The notes beneath the pieces were generated by a model. It was not told the origin of the DNA, searched no databases, and was given only the letters and a program-made list of their open reading frames with translations. A program made the position numbers and the translations under genes. Below, one piece after another: positions 42,068 to 55,100 of a stretch of DNA of 64,000 bases. This stretch comes from Ptychodera flava (lineage: Eukaryota > Hemichordata > Enteropneusta > Ptychoderidae): contig NW_027248277.1 of assembly GCF_041260155.1 (NCBI RefSeq), positions 18,241,872-18,305,871 of the forward strand, in the 5' to 3' direction. Each line of letters starts with the position of its first letter. Positions within the stretch are counted from its first letter, which is position 1.

Positions 42068-42160
42068 GACTATCCATCGCCCCCAAAGGCATGTGTACAG
42101 GTCCACACTCACTATTGGCAACAATAGGTTTGGGCCAAACCATTGTGGTGAAAGGGTTAA
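42068..42160 (-). mobile_element. 93-bp TTAA MITE, family PB, one end decayed, overlapping a stop codon
   Basis: The end near 42160 is intact (gtggtgaaagggttaa) and the interior ggtttgggccaaaccattg matches the other PB copies; the opposite end (about 42068-42085) has lost its TTAACCCTTT. The TTAA at 42157-42160 contributes the TAA stop of the minus-strand zinc-finger gene. Confidence 0.7.
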
Positions 42161-45100
42161 GACGCTCCCTCAGTATGAAATTGTTTCACATGCCTGTGTA
42201 AAGATGATTTCCGTTTGAATATGTATCCACAAACTTTACATTCAAGTTGTTTCTGGGTTTGCTGATGAGATCTACCATTGTGACATTTCAGCAATGAGAC
42301 TGATTTGCCACACATTGAGGATTTGTAAGGTCCGACACTCTGGGCAAATTCTCTGTAATCACCAATGCCTTGCACAGGGTTTGGTTTTCCTTCAACTTGA
42401 AGTCGGTCCAAGTGAGTTCTGTGAGATGGAGTTACATTGTACGTTTTAACATGATCTTGACATTCATTACATGCCACGGTTTGTTGCAAATATCCGTCTT
42501 GAGTATACTTTGGCATGCCTTTGAGATAAAACGCCTTTCCACAACATTGGCATTTGTATGGTACCATACTCTCTGCATGTTTTCCAGCATTTCTTTCATT
42601 CAGATCACGTTCAGGCAGCTGTCCTTGTAAATGGCTTTCTTCTTCATTTATCTTCAGAAATGAACTTGGTTCACGTATCCTACCACAATCTTCATACCCC
42701 AAAGATTCATTGATTTGTGGAAAACCAACAGTTATTACTTCCTTTTCACACATTGGCACGTGTTTAGAAAGGACCGATTTATCGTTTATTTGGTCTTTGG
42801 ATTGCAAAGTGTCCTGAACATGTTGTCTGAAGCCACTATCAGAATGAAATAAGTCAAGAAAACATTCTTCTAGTCTTTTGTTTTCTTCATTGACATCAGC
42901 GACCTGAATGTCTGGTAGAGATAGAGTTTCATTGCGTGCAAGCACATTTCCATGTTGTGATGTAACTTCACGTGTCTGGAACATCTCACCACACTCTGGA
43001 TTCTGTGACTTTCCAGTTAGGTGGGAAAGTAGATGATTCTTCAGACTGGTTTGATCACCGAACATTTCTCCGCAGGCTTTGCATTCATTCAGTTCTTCGT
43101 TTACATGCCTCTGACTGACTCCTTTGAAATTTTCGTCCTGAGCGATTTCACTTAGATGCTGGAGTTCAGCAGGTCTTTCTCTTATCTGTTGCTCAAGGTA
43201 GCTCCTCATATTACCAGACGGGTGATATCCTTGGCATATTCCATTATCACCAGGGGGTGTTCCATTTGGACAGACGTGAATATATGGCAAGTCACTCACT
43301 CTTCTCATACACGTTTTCTGAAACTCTTCAGAATTGGCCAGATTTTCTTTTGATGGAATGTTTATGTGCGTTTCCAAAGGGCTGGTTTTGGAAGATCCTG
43401 GGGTTAAGTTGTCGTTTTTGTCAAAATTTCCATTACATTGACAGCTATCATTGTGGCCGTCAGCGTGTTCCGTTGAAATGCAGCACAACTCTGCCAAGCT
43501 GTTTATGATGATGGATTTATCTGAATATAAAGAGAACAAAATAAAATAAACAAAAGAGCAACTATAAGTAAGAAGGTTATCTTATTCATTTCAAAATATC
43601 AACTTCATTGTCAATGACACAGTCCCAAATGGCTATACAGTTAAATGGGAAACAGATGATGCAAGCTTCACTTAAGCTTTTCCTGTTTTCCAGCCATAGA
43701 TCACAGTCCAATGATTATATAGCAACACCTTTTCTGCAGAAATGTCACTATTACATATTTTTTTTGTATATATTTTTTAAATATTACACCACTCTTGACA
43801 TTCTGTACATAGTACGTCGTATTTCTATGGCAAATAAACATACATACATACATATAAACATACATATATAATAACTCATTAACAGTTGATGACAATATTT
43901 ATAGTAAATATGTATGCAAAGGATGATTAATATCATGAGTGCCTATATAGACACCCTAGAGCCAAATACAACCATTTTCAGTAATAGAGCGCGAAGCCAC
44001 TGCAGTAAACTGCAATAAAACTGCTTACACTAATAAGTGTCAGCTTTAGCCGTGGCCACTTTGGTGTTGAACAAGGCTACTTGATATTAAGACCAAAAAG
44101 TCTGCTTGTACAAAGGCAAAACTAGCTCTGTCTGAGGCTCGAGTTGTAAATGAGAGTTTACGATTGGCACCCGTGTTCAAGATTAAGATACAAATGTAAC
44201 ATTACCATGCACTGGTCCATGTACAATCTTTTTTATTTCAACTTCCCGAGACAAACTGTCTGCATGGGACATACAATGTTGTCGACTTTGCCAGCTGGCT
44301 ACAGCTGAAACTAATTAGTGTAAGCAGTTTTATTGCAGTTCACTGCAGTGGCTTCGCGCTCTATTACTGAAAATGGTTGTAAAATCAACAGCCACACCTA
44401 TACTTTATCTTGAATTGTGAATAAACTTTCAAATAAATATTCATTGCATGTCGATCCAATATCCTCTTCATTACCAAACAAATTTTAATACGTGCAGATG
44501 TAGTAGGATGTAATTGTGTCATATACCAGTGCAAAGTATAAATTAAGAATAAAAAAAAGATAAAAGATCAAATTTCTTTCATTTGTACAGGAAGTGTTTT
44601 GGCAGTTGTATAATGATATGCACATTGCTGACTTGACCTGCTTAAATTGCAGTGACCGGCCAGCTAAAAGAAGTGAGAACAGATTGTAGGGTACAGTACT
44701 GAGTGTGCCTGATAGTGCCACAAAACGTAGAGAGTATCCATAATTGCGTCAAGATGTGAACAGTAATTTCATGGTCATGTGGAACCACATTGCCTCAATT
44801 GACAATTTGAAAGTATGAGCAACAATAAGTAACCTGACAGTGAATGCACTGCAAAGACCCCTATTTATACTTGGGGCAAATACTCTGCTGCTTAGTATCA
44901 ACATCTGAGAAAACATGATAAAAGACAGAAGCTGACAATGAATAACAAATTGGTAATTTAGAAAAAGATTATATTAAAAGGGTAGTTTTCATACCTTGCG
45001 CAGACAAAATGTTTTCCTGAAATCGTACTGTGATCTTCTGAACTATGACTTCAAAGGCCTCTTTGAACTTATCAATGTCATTGTGATGTCTGGCATTCTC

Positions 45101-45456
45101 CCACACCTTCAGGCACTCTGTAATAATTAAGTGAAGAAATCTGAATAAGGTCATTTCAAGGAGGTAAATGGCATACATACCACAGAAATAGAAACAAAAA
45201 GTCCAGAAAGGATTCTTTCCCCGAAATCAGAAAAAAAAATCTTTCTTAAATTATAATTTGGCTGTATCAAAACATCTGATGAAGGTCATCTATTGGACAT
45301 TACCTACATGCATGCACATGTCAGTTCCACATACCGTACATCACTTTAAATGATGCCTCTTGTACAAAGTGCTGGGTAAATCCAAAGTGATGAATGGTGC
45401 AGATCAGATCAGTGAAGACAGACATTAATTCTTTGATATTGATAACATGTGTGTCT

Positions 45457-45539
<83 letters not shown>

Positions 45540-46234
45540 ATATATATATATATATATCTGCATATCAGATTTCCACTTTCAATTGGAATAAGAAATGTCA
45601 ACAAAGACATCCAACAAATATTCATTATCATGTCATATTAATCAGCATAAATACTGTGCATAAGTTTTGTTGGAACTGTCATTCTCTTGCTCTGATTATG
45701 ACGTAATACTTGACATATTATTAAGAAACCATGAGAAAGACCTGTTTTATTTTGTTTTTGTCTTGCTATTGTCAACTACACATGCACTGAAGTCTTAGCT
45801 TTCTGTAAACTGTATCAGTGTGTGTATTGGGAGCAAGATCACTGGCGACGACCTTTAGTTTCAAGCACACGACCAAACTGCTGAGTCTTTGTCGCGCAAC
45901 GCTCGGACCGTGCGTGCGTACGCGCGCGTACAGCATCGCACAAGAGCGCGCATGCAGTGTTCAAAGTGAGTTCAACGCAAAATTACCATGTACTGATAGT
46001 AACCATGGGCACTTGGAATGTCTAATGTGGTATTCGCAGCCAAAGGGCCCCTTTACATCGTTTACTGTACATGAAAAACTCCAAGCTCCTGTCAATCATC
46101 ATCATTCATGACGAGTAAATAAAGCCCCATGTCAACTCACCTGCTCTGTAGTCATCGATGCTGAAACCTCTTTGCTTTTCGGATTCTTTAGTCTGGGTGG
46201 ACCATATGGCGACTGGAAAGGCAGGTGCAGCCAT
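42157..46234 (-). CDS. C2H2 zinc-finger protein with degenerate fingers (four exons)
   Basis: Model on the minus strand: exon 1 46234-46141 (94 nt, ATG at 46234, donor gtgagt), exon 2 45454-45335 (120 nt, donor gtatgt), exon 3 45117-44995 (123 nt, acceptor ttattacag, donor gtatga), exon 4 43520-42157 (acceptor ttctctttatattcag). All introns are phase 1 and the joined frame is open for 566 residues. Exon 3 (ECLKVWENARHHND...EAFE...LSAQ) resembles exon 2 of the 52-57 kb gene, and exon 4 opens with KSIIINSLAELCCIS, like IQMIVLSLAEQGYIS there. The long middle of exon 4 is acidic and polar. Only two fingers look canonical: CKACGEMF...NHLLSH (near residue 265) and the last, CKVCGYIFKRKSSLHRHVKQFH. 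About five others have lost ligands. Presumed nuclear and DNA-binding, but most fingers probably no longer fold. Confidence 0.75.
43968..44381. mobile_element. 414-bp MITE with about 65-bp inverted ends
   Basis: The left end tacaaccattttcagtaata, then gagcgcgaagccactgcag, is matched by the inverse at 44300-44381, with small differences. Flanking TA may be the target site. It lies in intron 3 of the minus-strand zinc-finger gene. Confidence 0.8.
45459..45558. repeat. (TA)n microsatellite abutting a splice acceptor
   Basis: TA runs for about 75 bases, then a ctc interruption and more TA. On the minus strand it ends tatatctcag at 45455, the acceptor of exon 2 of the zinc-finger gene, so it occupies the place of the polypyrimidine tract. 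Confidence 0.95.
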
Positions 46235-47048
46235 AGTTACAATAACGTGAGCTAAAAACCTGTGATACCCAAGGGTGATACCCTGAGAAGAAGCACACCA
46301 TGCGAGCGTCTCGCAAGAACAACGAGAAATAAGAAGTCAAGTATGCGAATTTTGCTTCGCATTCGGATTCGAATGCGGCTACTTCACACAGGCATGGTTT
46401 GGTAGACGTGTTGTGTTCCTTGTTAAGAATTCCGTGCAGCGTCAAATTATTTTGTTCAAGCTTTTCAAATGTGGGATTATATCAGAAATAAACGCCTCCA
46501 ATATACAGATCCCATTTAGGAAGACCGATGCTAGATTGGGAGATACTCGATTCTGCTACTGATTCCGATTCCACTGCCAACATTTCCTTGGCTGGATATT
46601 GCGTAACACATACAATCAAGGAGCCGGGAATTACATTTCCGGTCAGATACTCATATCAGATCGGGTTATGCGAAGTATTTGACCTCGGGGCCACTCACAG
46701 GAAAGCCAGGTACCCATGCTTGTTCCGGAAAAAAAAAATCAAAACGCCCCTCAATCGGTATTTTTCAACAAAAGATAAAAACGTTACTGTAATATTATCT
46801 GTGATAAGGGAACCTCTAGGCCTAATTAAGCATAGCCTACTTATTAAGTGTCATGCATCCATCCTGCAATCATCAGACAGATGAAGTGAAAGGATTCTTA
46901 GCCCAACACTCTTTTATATGCTTGGGACGTACCATTCTATCATGAAACTGAATAACAAATATTATAACTTTGTACTTGAAGTAATTTGTGTTACTATTTA
47001 TAACGCTCTGCTTTAGCATCGAGCACTGTAATTTCCCACGAGCACATC

Positions 47049-47106
<58 letters not shown>

Positions 47107-47156
47107 AACGTAAGCAAGTGCAAGGTCACATGGGCTTCAACAATTCAAACTACCCT
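46235..47156. other. Between-gene stretch; GA microsatellite at 47063-47106
   Basis: This is the upstream side of the minus-strand zinc-finger gene. A 118-codon open stretch at 46528-46884 shows no known domain. A (GA)n run follows a short TA run. No clear promoter element was recognised. Confidence 0.35.
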
Positions 47157-48589
47157 TAGGGGTGGACCATTTGATATCCTGGGGGGGGTTTGGAAGAGTG
47201 GTGGAGAGCCATTATTTTTTTTCCCACGTGCTTCACCATGAATTATTTTTTTTCTACAGGGCATATGCTGGCAACTTTTTTTTCACTTTCCTTCTTCGAG
47301 ATATATTTTTTTTTTTACCAAATTTCGGTGCAATGTTTGTTTGCTTGGTTTTTCACACCCAGTAACAAGATTGATTGATTGATTGATTGAATTTATTTGG
47401 CAATTAAGATAAAATATATAAAATGTACATTTCACATTACTGCCGAGGATAACACAAGGAAGCAATTGATGCTATTCTATCGCACACAGACTATATTCAA
47501 GAAACTAAATAAAGATATGTAAATACATGTACATTTTTGATTAACTTTACAAACACATATTTGTAAAATCATGTACATTTATGGCATTTACTTGTCAGTG
47601 TTGTCCTTACATTGAAAGTAGCCGGGTAATTTAAGAAAGTAGACGGGTGGACTGCGAGGGAGTGAGCGACTGAGCGGCGAGTGAGCGTAGCGAACGAGGG
47701 GGGGGAGAGCGCGAGAGGGGGGTGTCCCCCTCTCGCAAGGCGAAAAATGAAATTTTGGAGTGGAAATGGTGTTCTCTGGTGGCACCTGAGGTGACATTTA
47801 GCTGAGACTGAAACAGTACTTTTGTTGTGTGTCTTAGACGTGGCTCACATACAACAAAACAAATAAACATGATTTTGTTTTGTTTGTATTATTTATGACA
47901 CACTTATGGTTTTATTTGCAGTGAAGATGTAACATTTAATCTTAAATCACCCGCTGTCTGCTCATTTCATTGCCCATTTCCCATTCTTCATTACCACATA
48001 GTAGTTTCCCCAAAACCATCAAACTCATTCGCTTTTGTTAAGAAAAACATTGGTAAGATAATTCACTATAACAATGAAAAAATGTGTAGAGAGTCGATAC
48101 AATGCGTAATAATATTACGCATTGGATTGAGTCTCTACGCATTTTGTCATTGTTATGAGTTTTCTATACGCAAACGATAATAGTAAAATGTTTGCAGGCT
48201 GTCTCTCTTCTTGTGGTATTTTGACAAAATCCATACATTCAGATTTACACATTTCTGGAAAACACTGGTGAGCAATTTCAATTTCAGCATACTTCCTCTA
48301 ATCAGAAGGTCATGTATACTGTACAATTGTTCATATTCAGTTATTGTTCCTCAAGCTTGAAATGGTTTATGCTTTATAAAACTCCAGAGCTACTGCTTGA
48401 TTTTTTTTATTGATGCTGCAGTGTGCATCGAACAATTGCCAAGATTTTTTTTTTCGAGTCGCAATGGTCCATAATTGTTTTTCCATCAGCCACTTAAAGC
48501 CAGATTTTTTTCCCGAGCAACTCCACCTGTCATCTTTTTCCCCCAAATCTTCCAAGCCCCCCCCCAGATATCAAATGGTCCACCCCTTA
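47157..48589. mobile_element. 1.43 kb element, family G (GGACCATTTGATATC ends)
   Basis: The left end aggggtggaccatttgatat is followed by poly-G and ttggaaga; the right end is the inverse (ttccaagccccccccc, agatatcaaatggtccaccc). The short relative is at 4226-4440. Its inside carries a gattgattgattgaatttat stretch like the inverted tail of a LINE (about 47370-47480), a GAGCG-rich patch (47640-47740) with a hairpin gcgagagggggg/ccccctctcgc, and a 97-bp palindrome at 48064-48160. Confidence 0.7.
48064..48160. repeat. 97-bp palindrome
   Basis: Two arms of about 48 bp meet at 48112 in aatgcgtaataatattacgc; the outer parts (ataacaatgaaaaaatg against cattttgtcattgttat) match with a few differences. 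Confidence 0.85.
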
Positions 48590-48599
48590 TATGATGGAT

Positions 48600-49287
48600 G
48601 GTACTGCATTGGAAATGTTGAGGAAGAAAAGACCTAGGAGTTTTGATACATCAAAGTTTAAAGCCAACCCGAATGTGTGTGGAATCAGCCAGAAAAGCAA
48701 ACAAGGTGCTTGGTTTGATCAAAAGGACAATGTCTTATAAGTCAAAGACATAATAGTTCGTCTTTACAAGCAGTTGGTACGGCCTAACTTGGAATATGCT
48801 GTGCAAGCCTGGTCGCCGTGGATGGCCAAAGATATTTCAATTTTAGAAAAAGTGCAGAGACGTGCTACCAAACTTGTTCCTGGTTTATGTCAACTACCTT
48901 ATGAAGAGAGACTGCGTTTACTGAAACTTACTAGCTTACAAGCTAGAAGAATTAGAGGAGACATGATCCAGGTGTACAAAATTCTGAATGGAATTGATTC
49001 ATGTTGTGTTTCCCTGCAAGTAAACAGAGATGCCCGGACTAGAGGTCATTTCCAGAATTAGTAAAACCAACATCCAGATTGGACCTGCGTAAATTCTCCT
49101 TCCCATTGTAGAGTAGTTACCGAATGGAAAAGCCTGCCTGAGTGGGTCATTAACTCTGACAGTGTTAATGCCTTCAAAAACTCCTACGACTCCTACATGT
49201 GTACCTGTTAAGCTGTTGACCGTCATCTGTTTTTATGCGTTTGCCAGAGGATATCTCTCCCTTCTCCGAACTGAACTGAACTGAACT

Positions 49288-49288
<1 letters not shown>
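48600..49288 (+). mobile_element. LINE relic, C-terminal reverse-transcriptase region (CR1/jockey group)
   Basis: 48774-49061 encodes VRPNLEYAVQAWSPWMAKDI, EKVQRRATKLVPGL and YEERLRLLKL...RRIRGDMIQVYKIL, the familiar end of CR1/jockey-type reverse transcriptases. Upstream, in other frames, KDLGVLIHQSLKP and ARKANKVLGLIKRT belong to the same region. Downstream, VVTEWKSLPEWV and NAFKNSYDSYMC form the usual C-terminus. The 3' end has about four ctgaa repeats, a typical non-LTR tail. It is 5'-truncated and has at least two frame changes plus stops. Confidence 0.8.
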
Positions 49289-49322
<34 letters not shown>

Positions 49323-52154
49323 AAAATTATCCTTATCATAAAATCTAGCGTGTGTGAGATAATCGCAAATAAAGTCACAATATCAATGTTGCACAGAGTC
49401 GAATAATGTTTCGTGACGTACGCAATGTTTATTGTTTGCATATTGTCTGTACCAGCTTTCCTCAGTTCATTTACAGTAGTCTCAGCTTTTTACCTCTATA
49501 AGTACACTCTGGAACAACTTTTGGGAAAAGTATGCACATGATGACGTTTTTACTAAAAATGTTATTTTCAATCTAGCGCTGACATGGCTTACATCTGGGA
49601 AAATTCTTTATCTGAGTTCAAAGGGGTATTCTAGTCTAGCATTAGATTTGAAAAAATCACCTCTTTTTTCGTGTTTTCACGGACCTGGCTGATGAACAAA
49701 TTAAAATGTTCATGCTACCCACAGTCGTCATTATTCTCGCACGTATAGCGCATCGCGTCGTGTATGTTTGGAAAGATTACGCGTCCCCGTGTGGGTTCTC
49801 CGAGTATTTTCTCATTGCCGCAAAATACTTAAGCTTGCTCTTGCTTTCTACCATTTTACTGGCCCGTAGTGAAGGCAGTTAAACAAATCGGATTTATAAA
49901 GCTCTAGCTGCATCTTTTAGCATTTTGGTTACAAAAAATACCATCCAATATTCGAAGAGATACTTTGGATTCCCGTTATTAGCCTTAGGTAAAACGCGCC
50001 TCGGGACAGATATTTGGACTCTGATATACCACTTGTTGGGGTTAATTTTAAAGCTCTTGGAGAAAAAAACTTTCACCTTCTTAGTTTTTTGACAATCGAA
50101 AATTTAATTTACCTCACAGAGTTAACAGAGAAACAAAACGTTGAGTAATTTGTTTTGCTATTTCCAAACTTTGCGCAGCAACCCCCCCCTCCCTCCCCCC
50201 ACCCATTTTTTTTGTTCAATTAGTAAGGGAATGGTTTAAACTTTCATACATAAAAGTTTGAGCAAAAGTTTGTCTTTCACTTTCGTGGCGCATAGTACCT
50301 TAAGTCATATTGTCTATGAAACTACCACTATATCAATCTTGGTAATGGATTCGAGTGATTGGTCATAGTTTTTGCATCTTCGCGCCGCGGCCATAGGCCT
50401 ATATAAATTGGCACGTCAAAAAGATTTTGTTGTTAAATGAATTATGTAAAGTTGTATATTAGTCGGCGATGTTTGAAAAACGTTCTTTGGTCAAACTATG
50501 GGAAGATTTTTTCATAAGATGCTTTTGATTTCGAACCTTCTTATCGAAAAATAAAATGCTAAGATCCAGATAACGAGGCATGGAGAGAGTAAACACAGGA
50601 TGGCGGTCATTTTGAATTCTCGATCCCTTAAATTTGTCGGAAAGAAAACGTTGTTGTACGTTCTCTACTGTACCAATTTTGCACCATGTCACCTTATTTT
50701 GAGTCTTGATACCGACGGAATGTTTCGAAGTTTCCGGACAGAAAGTTTAAGAAGATCAAAGTCTTCCAATGTTGGGGCACGTGTCACCTTATAAAAGGTA
50801 GTTAGCGCCTCGAAATATACTATGGTAAGACCACAGTCCATCCACAGTCGACGTCCATCCGCACCGGTCTGGAAACGTGGATTGAGGGACTGTCGATAGA
50901 GGGACTGTGATAAGACTAAACCTTTGCCCTAATTTTCCGCAACCGAACTTTCAATTACTTTCTCTCAAAATCAAGAATAGAAATCTGGGTCACTGATCCA
51001 ATTTTGAAACTACTGGCACCTGAAATTCAAAGTGGACGCCACCCCTGTGTTAACTTCAATGGGGGAAATTTTCACTAAAATAAGTCAGTGATAACTTTAT
51101 TAACTCCACGAGCTTCAAATGAACTCCGGTGCGTCCACAAGTCATCGGTAGACAAAAAAAGTATTGTGAACGCTTTGAGGGTCCGCATATCTGTCCCCGA
51201 GGCGCATTCTACTTTAACGAACCAACTGCACTTTTTTAACTCACGTAGAGCAGAAGAAGTATCTCTACATTGGCATTCAATTCATTTGCATAGACTTTGT
51301 AAGCAACTAGAATACCGGGTATCGCATAATGGTATGGGGGTTCATTACAAAGAATGTGATACTAATCTCCAATAAAAAAGACTATCAAGACAAATTTACA
51401 GCTTAAAGGCATTTTAACTTGATACAGGTATTTGGCTACGAGACAAACAAAGCTAAACTAATATAGCAAAGTTTGGTCATTCTTACTGCCTTCGTTGCTA
51501 CGAGACAACATCAAAGGATCTACGTTTGATAAAAATGTTGATTCTTTAAGTTTAGGTGTGAGTTAACCCGAAACAGTTTTCTATCCGACTGAAACAATAC
51601 AACGAAATGCTTATTTGCTACTTCTATAAAATTTGTGTAGTAATTAGGCATTTTCGCTACTTTTGCGGCAAAGCCGATCGAGACCCTTTGATACTTTGAT
51701 ATTGGTGTTATATTTACAGTGACAGACCAAGAAGTTTTTGAATGAAATAGGCCTAAAGGTGTTTTTCATTTGAATAATGTTGTCTGTTACAGCATCACCC
51801 GTCCTGAGTATGTTTAAGTGTGATTTGAATTATCACAGTAAGGAAATAATGGGAACCTTTGGTCAACATTCAACAATTACGTTTCATTGAGGGGGGTTGG
51901 GGAGGGGGTGAGTTTGAGCAAAACTTAAAGAATTAAGTTTTTTATCAGACATTGAACTTTTCAGTGATGTCGCCCCTGAGTCACGTACGATACAGTGCTG
52001 AATATGAGGCGTTGGAATACGCATGCGCCGTATATTTGCTGCCCCCATTGAGCTGTGATTTGATCATCTCAAGCGAAGCCTCTTCTCTCATATCCAAGAC
52101 CTGAGACAGCGGATCACTTTGCTAACAAATACAGATCGGAATACGTCAGCTGAT
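49289..52154. other. Between-gene stretch; family D copies and a palindrome relative
   Basis: A GA run lies at 49288-49322. Positions 49890-50290 (minus) and 50925-51245 (plus) are copies of family D, facing away from each other around 50836-50912, which repeats the agggactgt/cacagtcc palindrome family. 51935-51975 resembles one end of the element at 14779-15535. No gene recognised before the exon at 52155. Confidence 0.45.
52018..52030. promoter_or_regulatory. NRF1-like site upstream of zinc-finger gene
   Basis: tacgcatgcgccg, close to the palindromic NRF1 core GCGCATGCGC, lies about 125 bp upstream of the ATG at 52155 in a CpG-containing stretch without a TATA box. Motif and position only. 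Confidence 0.35.
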
Positions 52155-55100
52155 ATGGATTTTGAGCTTGCACTAGTCGAAGAAAGTGACGTTGCACAGA
52201 CAGAGCGGAGCTGGAGCAACTGCCGCGATGCTGATGAGACGAATCCTGGCAACTCTCTATCTTGGTGCTCCGCTGATGACACTGGTAAGCTGTCGCTAAA
52301 GTATACCTCCTTATGGCGTTATGCGGTCTCCCAGATATAGAGTACGGTTTCAAGCACTTATGGGTCTGGTAGTCTAGTCTGCTTGTTCAGTCGATCATGT
52401 AACACTTGAGTACGATTTCGATTGATCGAGCAGACGATAGATCGAACAAGCAGACAATCCGACACACGAGAGCTCGGTACCATGGCATGTCTCGATACTC
52501 CGGTATCACGTCTTGTAGTTTTGCAACTTGGAAGTTGGAGTCAAATCTCGAGTCGGAGGCCGCACAACCCAGCGCTGTTGACACAGACCCACAGCTTGCA
52601 CTGATTGCATAGGTGATTGCAGTGCTCTTTAATCAATGCCATGTGCAATGATCATGGGGGTCTGTCAAAAACACAAAGGTCACGGGGTCATTAAAGGTCG
52701 ATCTCAGGTCAGGTTTGATTTCTCCTCCACAGGAAAATTTGTGATTTCCCTGCCGAAGCGAAGCGAAGCGCAGCGAAAATCTTCAGAACGCCTTGGCGGG
52801 CCCCAATAGATGTCTGTGTTTCACATCTATGTCATGTATGGAACGAATGCAAAATAAATAAATAAATAAATACTGTCCAAGACTTTTTAATAGGGATCGA
52901 CCATTTGATTGTGGGAGGGTTGGGCAAAATGAGGGAAAAATTTGCAGAGCAAGTTGCTAACTTTCTAGTTCAACAGGCAGGCTTTAAGGAAAATGGAATA
53001 TTCACTCTATTTGAAGTGGAAAAAAATGAAAATTTTGGAATTTCTGTAAGAATAATAATTATATGAAAATTTCAGAATACTGAAAAAAATGCACCCGATC
53101 TTGAGTCCATTTATGACTTTCCAGTAATGATCTATCCCTTATTGGCAATTTGTGTGTCACCACAAATTTTTATATTCTCATCACGTTACAGATTATGAAA
53201 TGATAAATATCAAATCAATGCCCCAATAGCTGCGAATTTTATGCGATATTTTCGTGATTTTATTTTCAAACCAAACTTACTTCATGAAAATGTACTGACT
53301 GAAGGACATGTATAGACATATCACTGCTCGCTGATTTGGACCATGCCTGTGTGTTGTAACAGCTTAAACAATAATGGGTGCCACACATAAAATGCCCCTC
53401 CCAGAAATGTAAAATGCAGTACTTCCTGCACATACACATCGTGATCATAAGGAAACGAGCATGATGCCATTTACTTGAATGCACAACACACGATGGCCAA
53501 CATTTGTTGTTCTAATCTTTTTTTTTTCTGGCATATGATTGGCTTTTGAAAATGGCGGGAAATCTAAGCATTCAATCAAGAGCTTTTTACAAGCAGGGTT
53601 TACAGAGTGTATTCCCAGTTATGGATAAGAACAATTTGATGGGAAAATAGGTTACTGGCATAGGGCTGTTTGGAAAATGATGTCATATTCTCATTAATAT
53701 GCAAAAATAAATATTTGTCTGCAAATTTAAATTATACTTTTCGGAAAAAGTCATTTAAGAACAGCTAAAATACAATGTTGCAATGATCACTGAAGGACAG
53801 ACTACAAACTGCAACAACAGCCATTAGCTGCATTCAAAGCAGCAGTGTACAATTATCACATGATTGCAGCTATATTAGTAACAACCTGTAACCATGAACT
53901 GCACTTTTAAAAAATAACAGGTCTGACTTTGTGAACGGCAAACACAAATAAACAAACAAACAAATAAACAATCGATCAAAAATTGAATTAAACAACAAAT
54001 GCATTTTTTTCTTCAGAATGTCAAGAACTATGTGAAACTGGAAGTCTGCCAAATGATTTGATGAAATTGGAGGCTTTTGAAATGTTCACCAAGCATTCAA
54101 TCAAGAGCTTTTACGAAGGCACTCTGTCTGTAACAGGTAGGCCCTGTACAAACATATTTTAGTTAATAGATACCAACTGTGTTTATGTAACTTTTACATC
54201 CGTGTTATACAAGCAATCTGAAGCTCAGTGTCAGTCTAGCACTGGACCAATTTTGTCCCGATCGGGAATGGGTCTGGGTCCAACACAAAATCCGAGTTGG
54301 CCCAGATTTGTGTGTGATGATGTGTAATGCCATCCCTGGTCCCAGATGATTGCCAACTTTGATTGTCAAGTTTACATTCACCGAAATAATTTTAATGCAG
54401 TCTTTTAATATCATCCCATGTTGTCAGAACGACATATTCCTTCAAGTTTCGCTACTCAGACAAGACTATGTCGCCTGATTGACATTGCTTGTACAACTTA
54501 AAGAGGCGCATGTTAATAAAGTTGTTTATAGGTATACAATCACCTGTAATCTAAATATGCCCATATATGGTCAAAGGGGCGTTCCTGGATATTCAAAATG
54601 CCCTTGTGAAGGCGCTGTTTTTAAAAAGTGGCCACCTGCTTAAAATCTGTGATTGATTAGACTTTCTCTTTCCATGGCAACTGTAGCAAAATTGGAACAG
54701 GTGACACTATACCTTTAAATGCCATGTTCTGATTATTTTTCCAATTCATATGTAATTGCGGTGTGATACTTTAGTAATTATACGCTGAAGTTGTTTCTGA
54801 TGGTTGAAATAGTCAGTGGCAGTCATATTAGCCCTTCTTGTGCATAAAACGTGTACAAAAATCATTAACCGTACAAATATTGTGATGTTATCCATCCACT
54901 CCAACCATTTTGAACTTTAAAAGATTAGAGATAACATTTTAGAGCTGAAGTTATGTCAGTTTATTTTTTCGTTGCGATCATGTCTGAACTGAAAATAATC
55001 CTTGGTCTGGTGGGACCTATCGGTATTTTGCCCTGGCCAAAAGTTGCCAGTGTGAACTAGGTTACTGTGTGTACCGGTAGATGATTCTCCTGGCGTAGAA

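Noticed and set aside
45321-45706. Frames rich in alternating Ile-Tyr
   Set aside because: Translation of the TA microsatellite. Only the 45335-45454 part is kept, as exon 2 of the zinc-finger gene.
46528-46884. 118-codon open frame upstream of the minus-strand zinc-finger gene
   Set aside because: No recognisable family, no convincing splice sites, and no relation to the paralogues.
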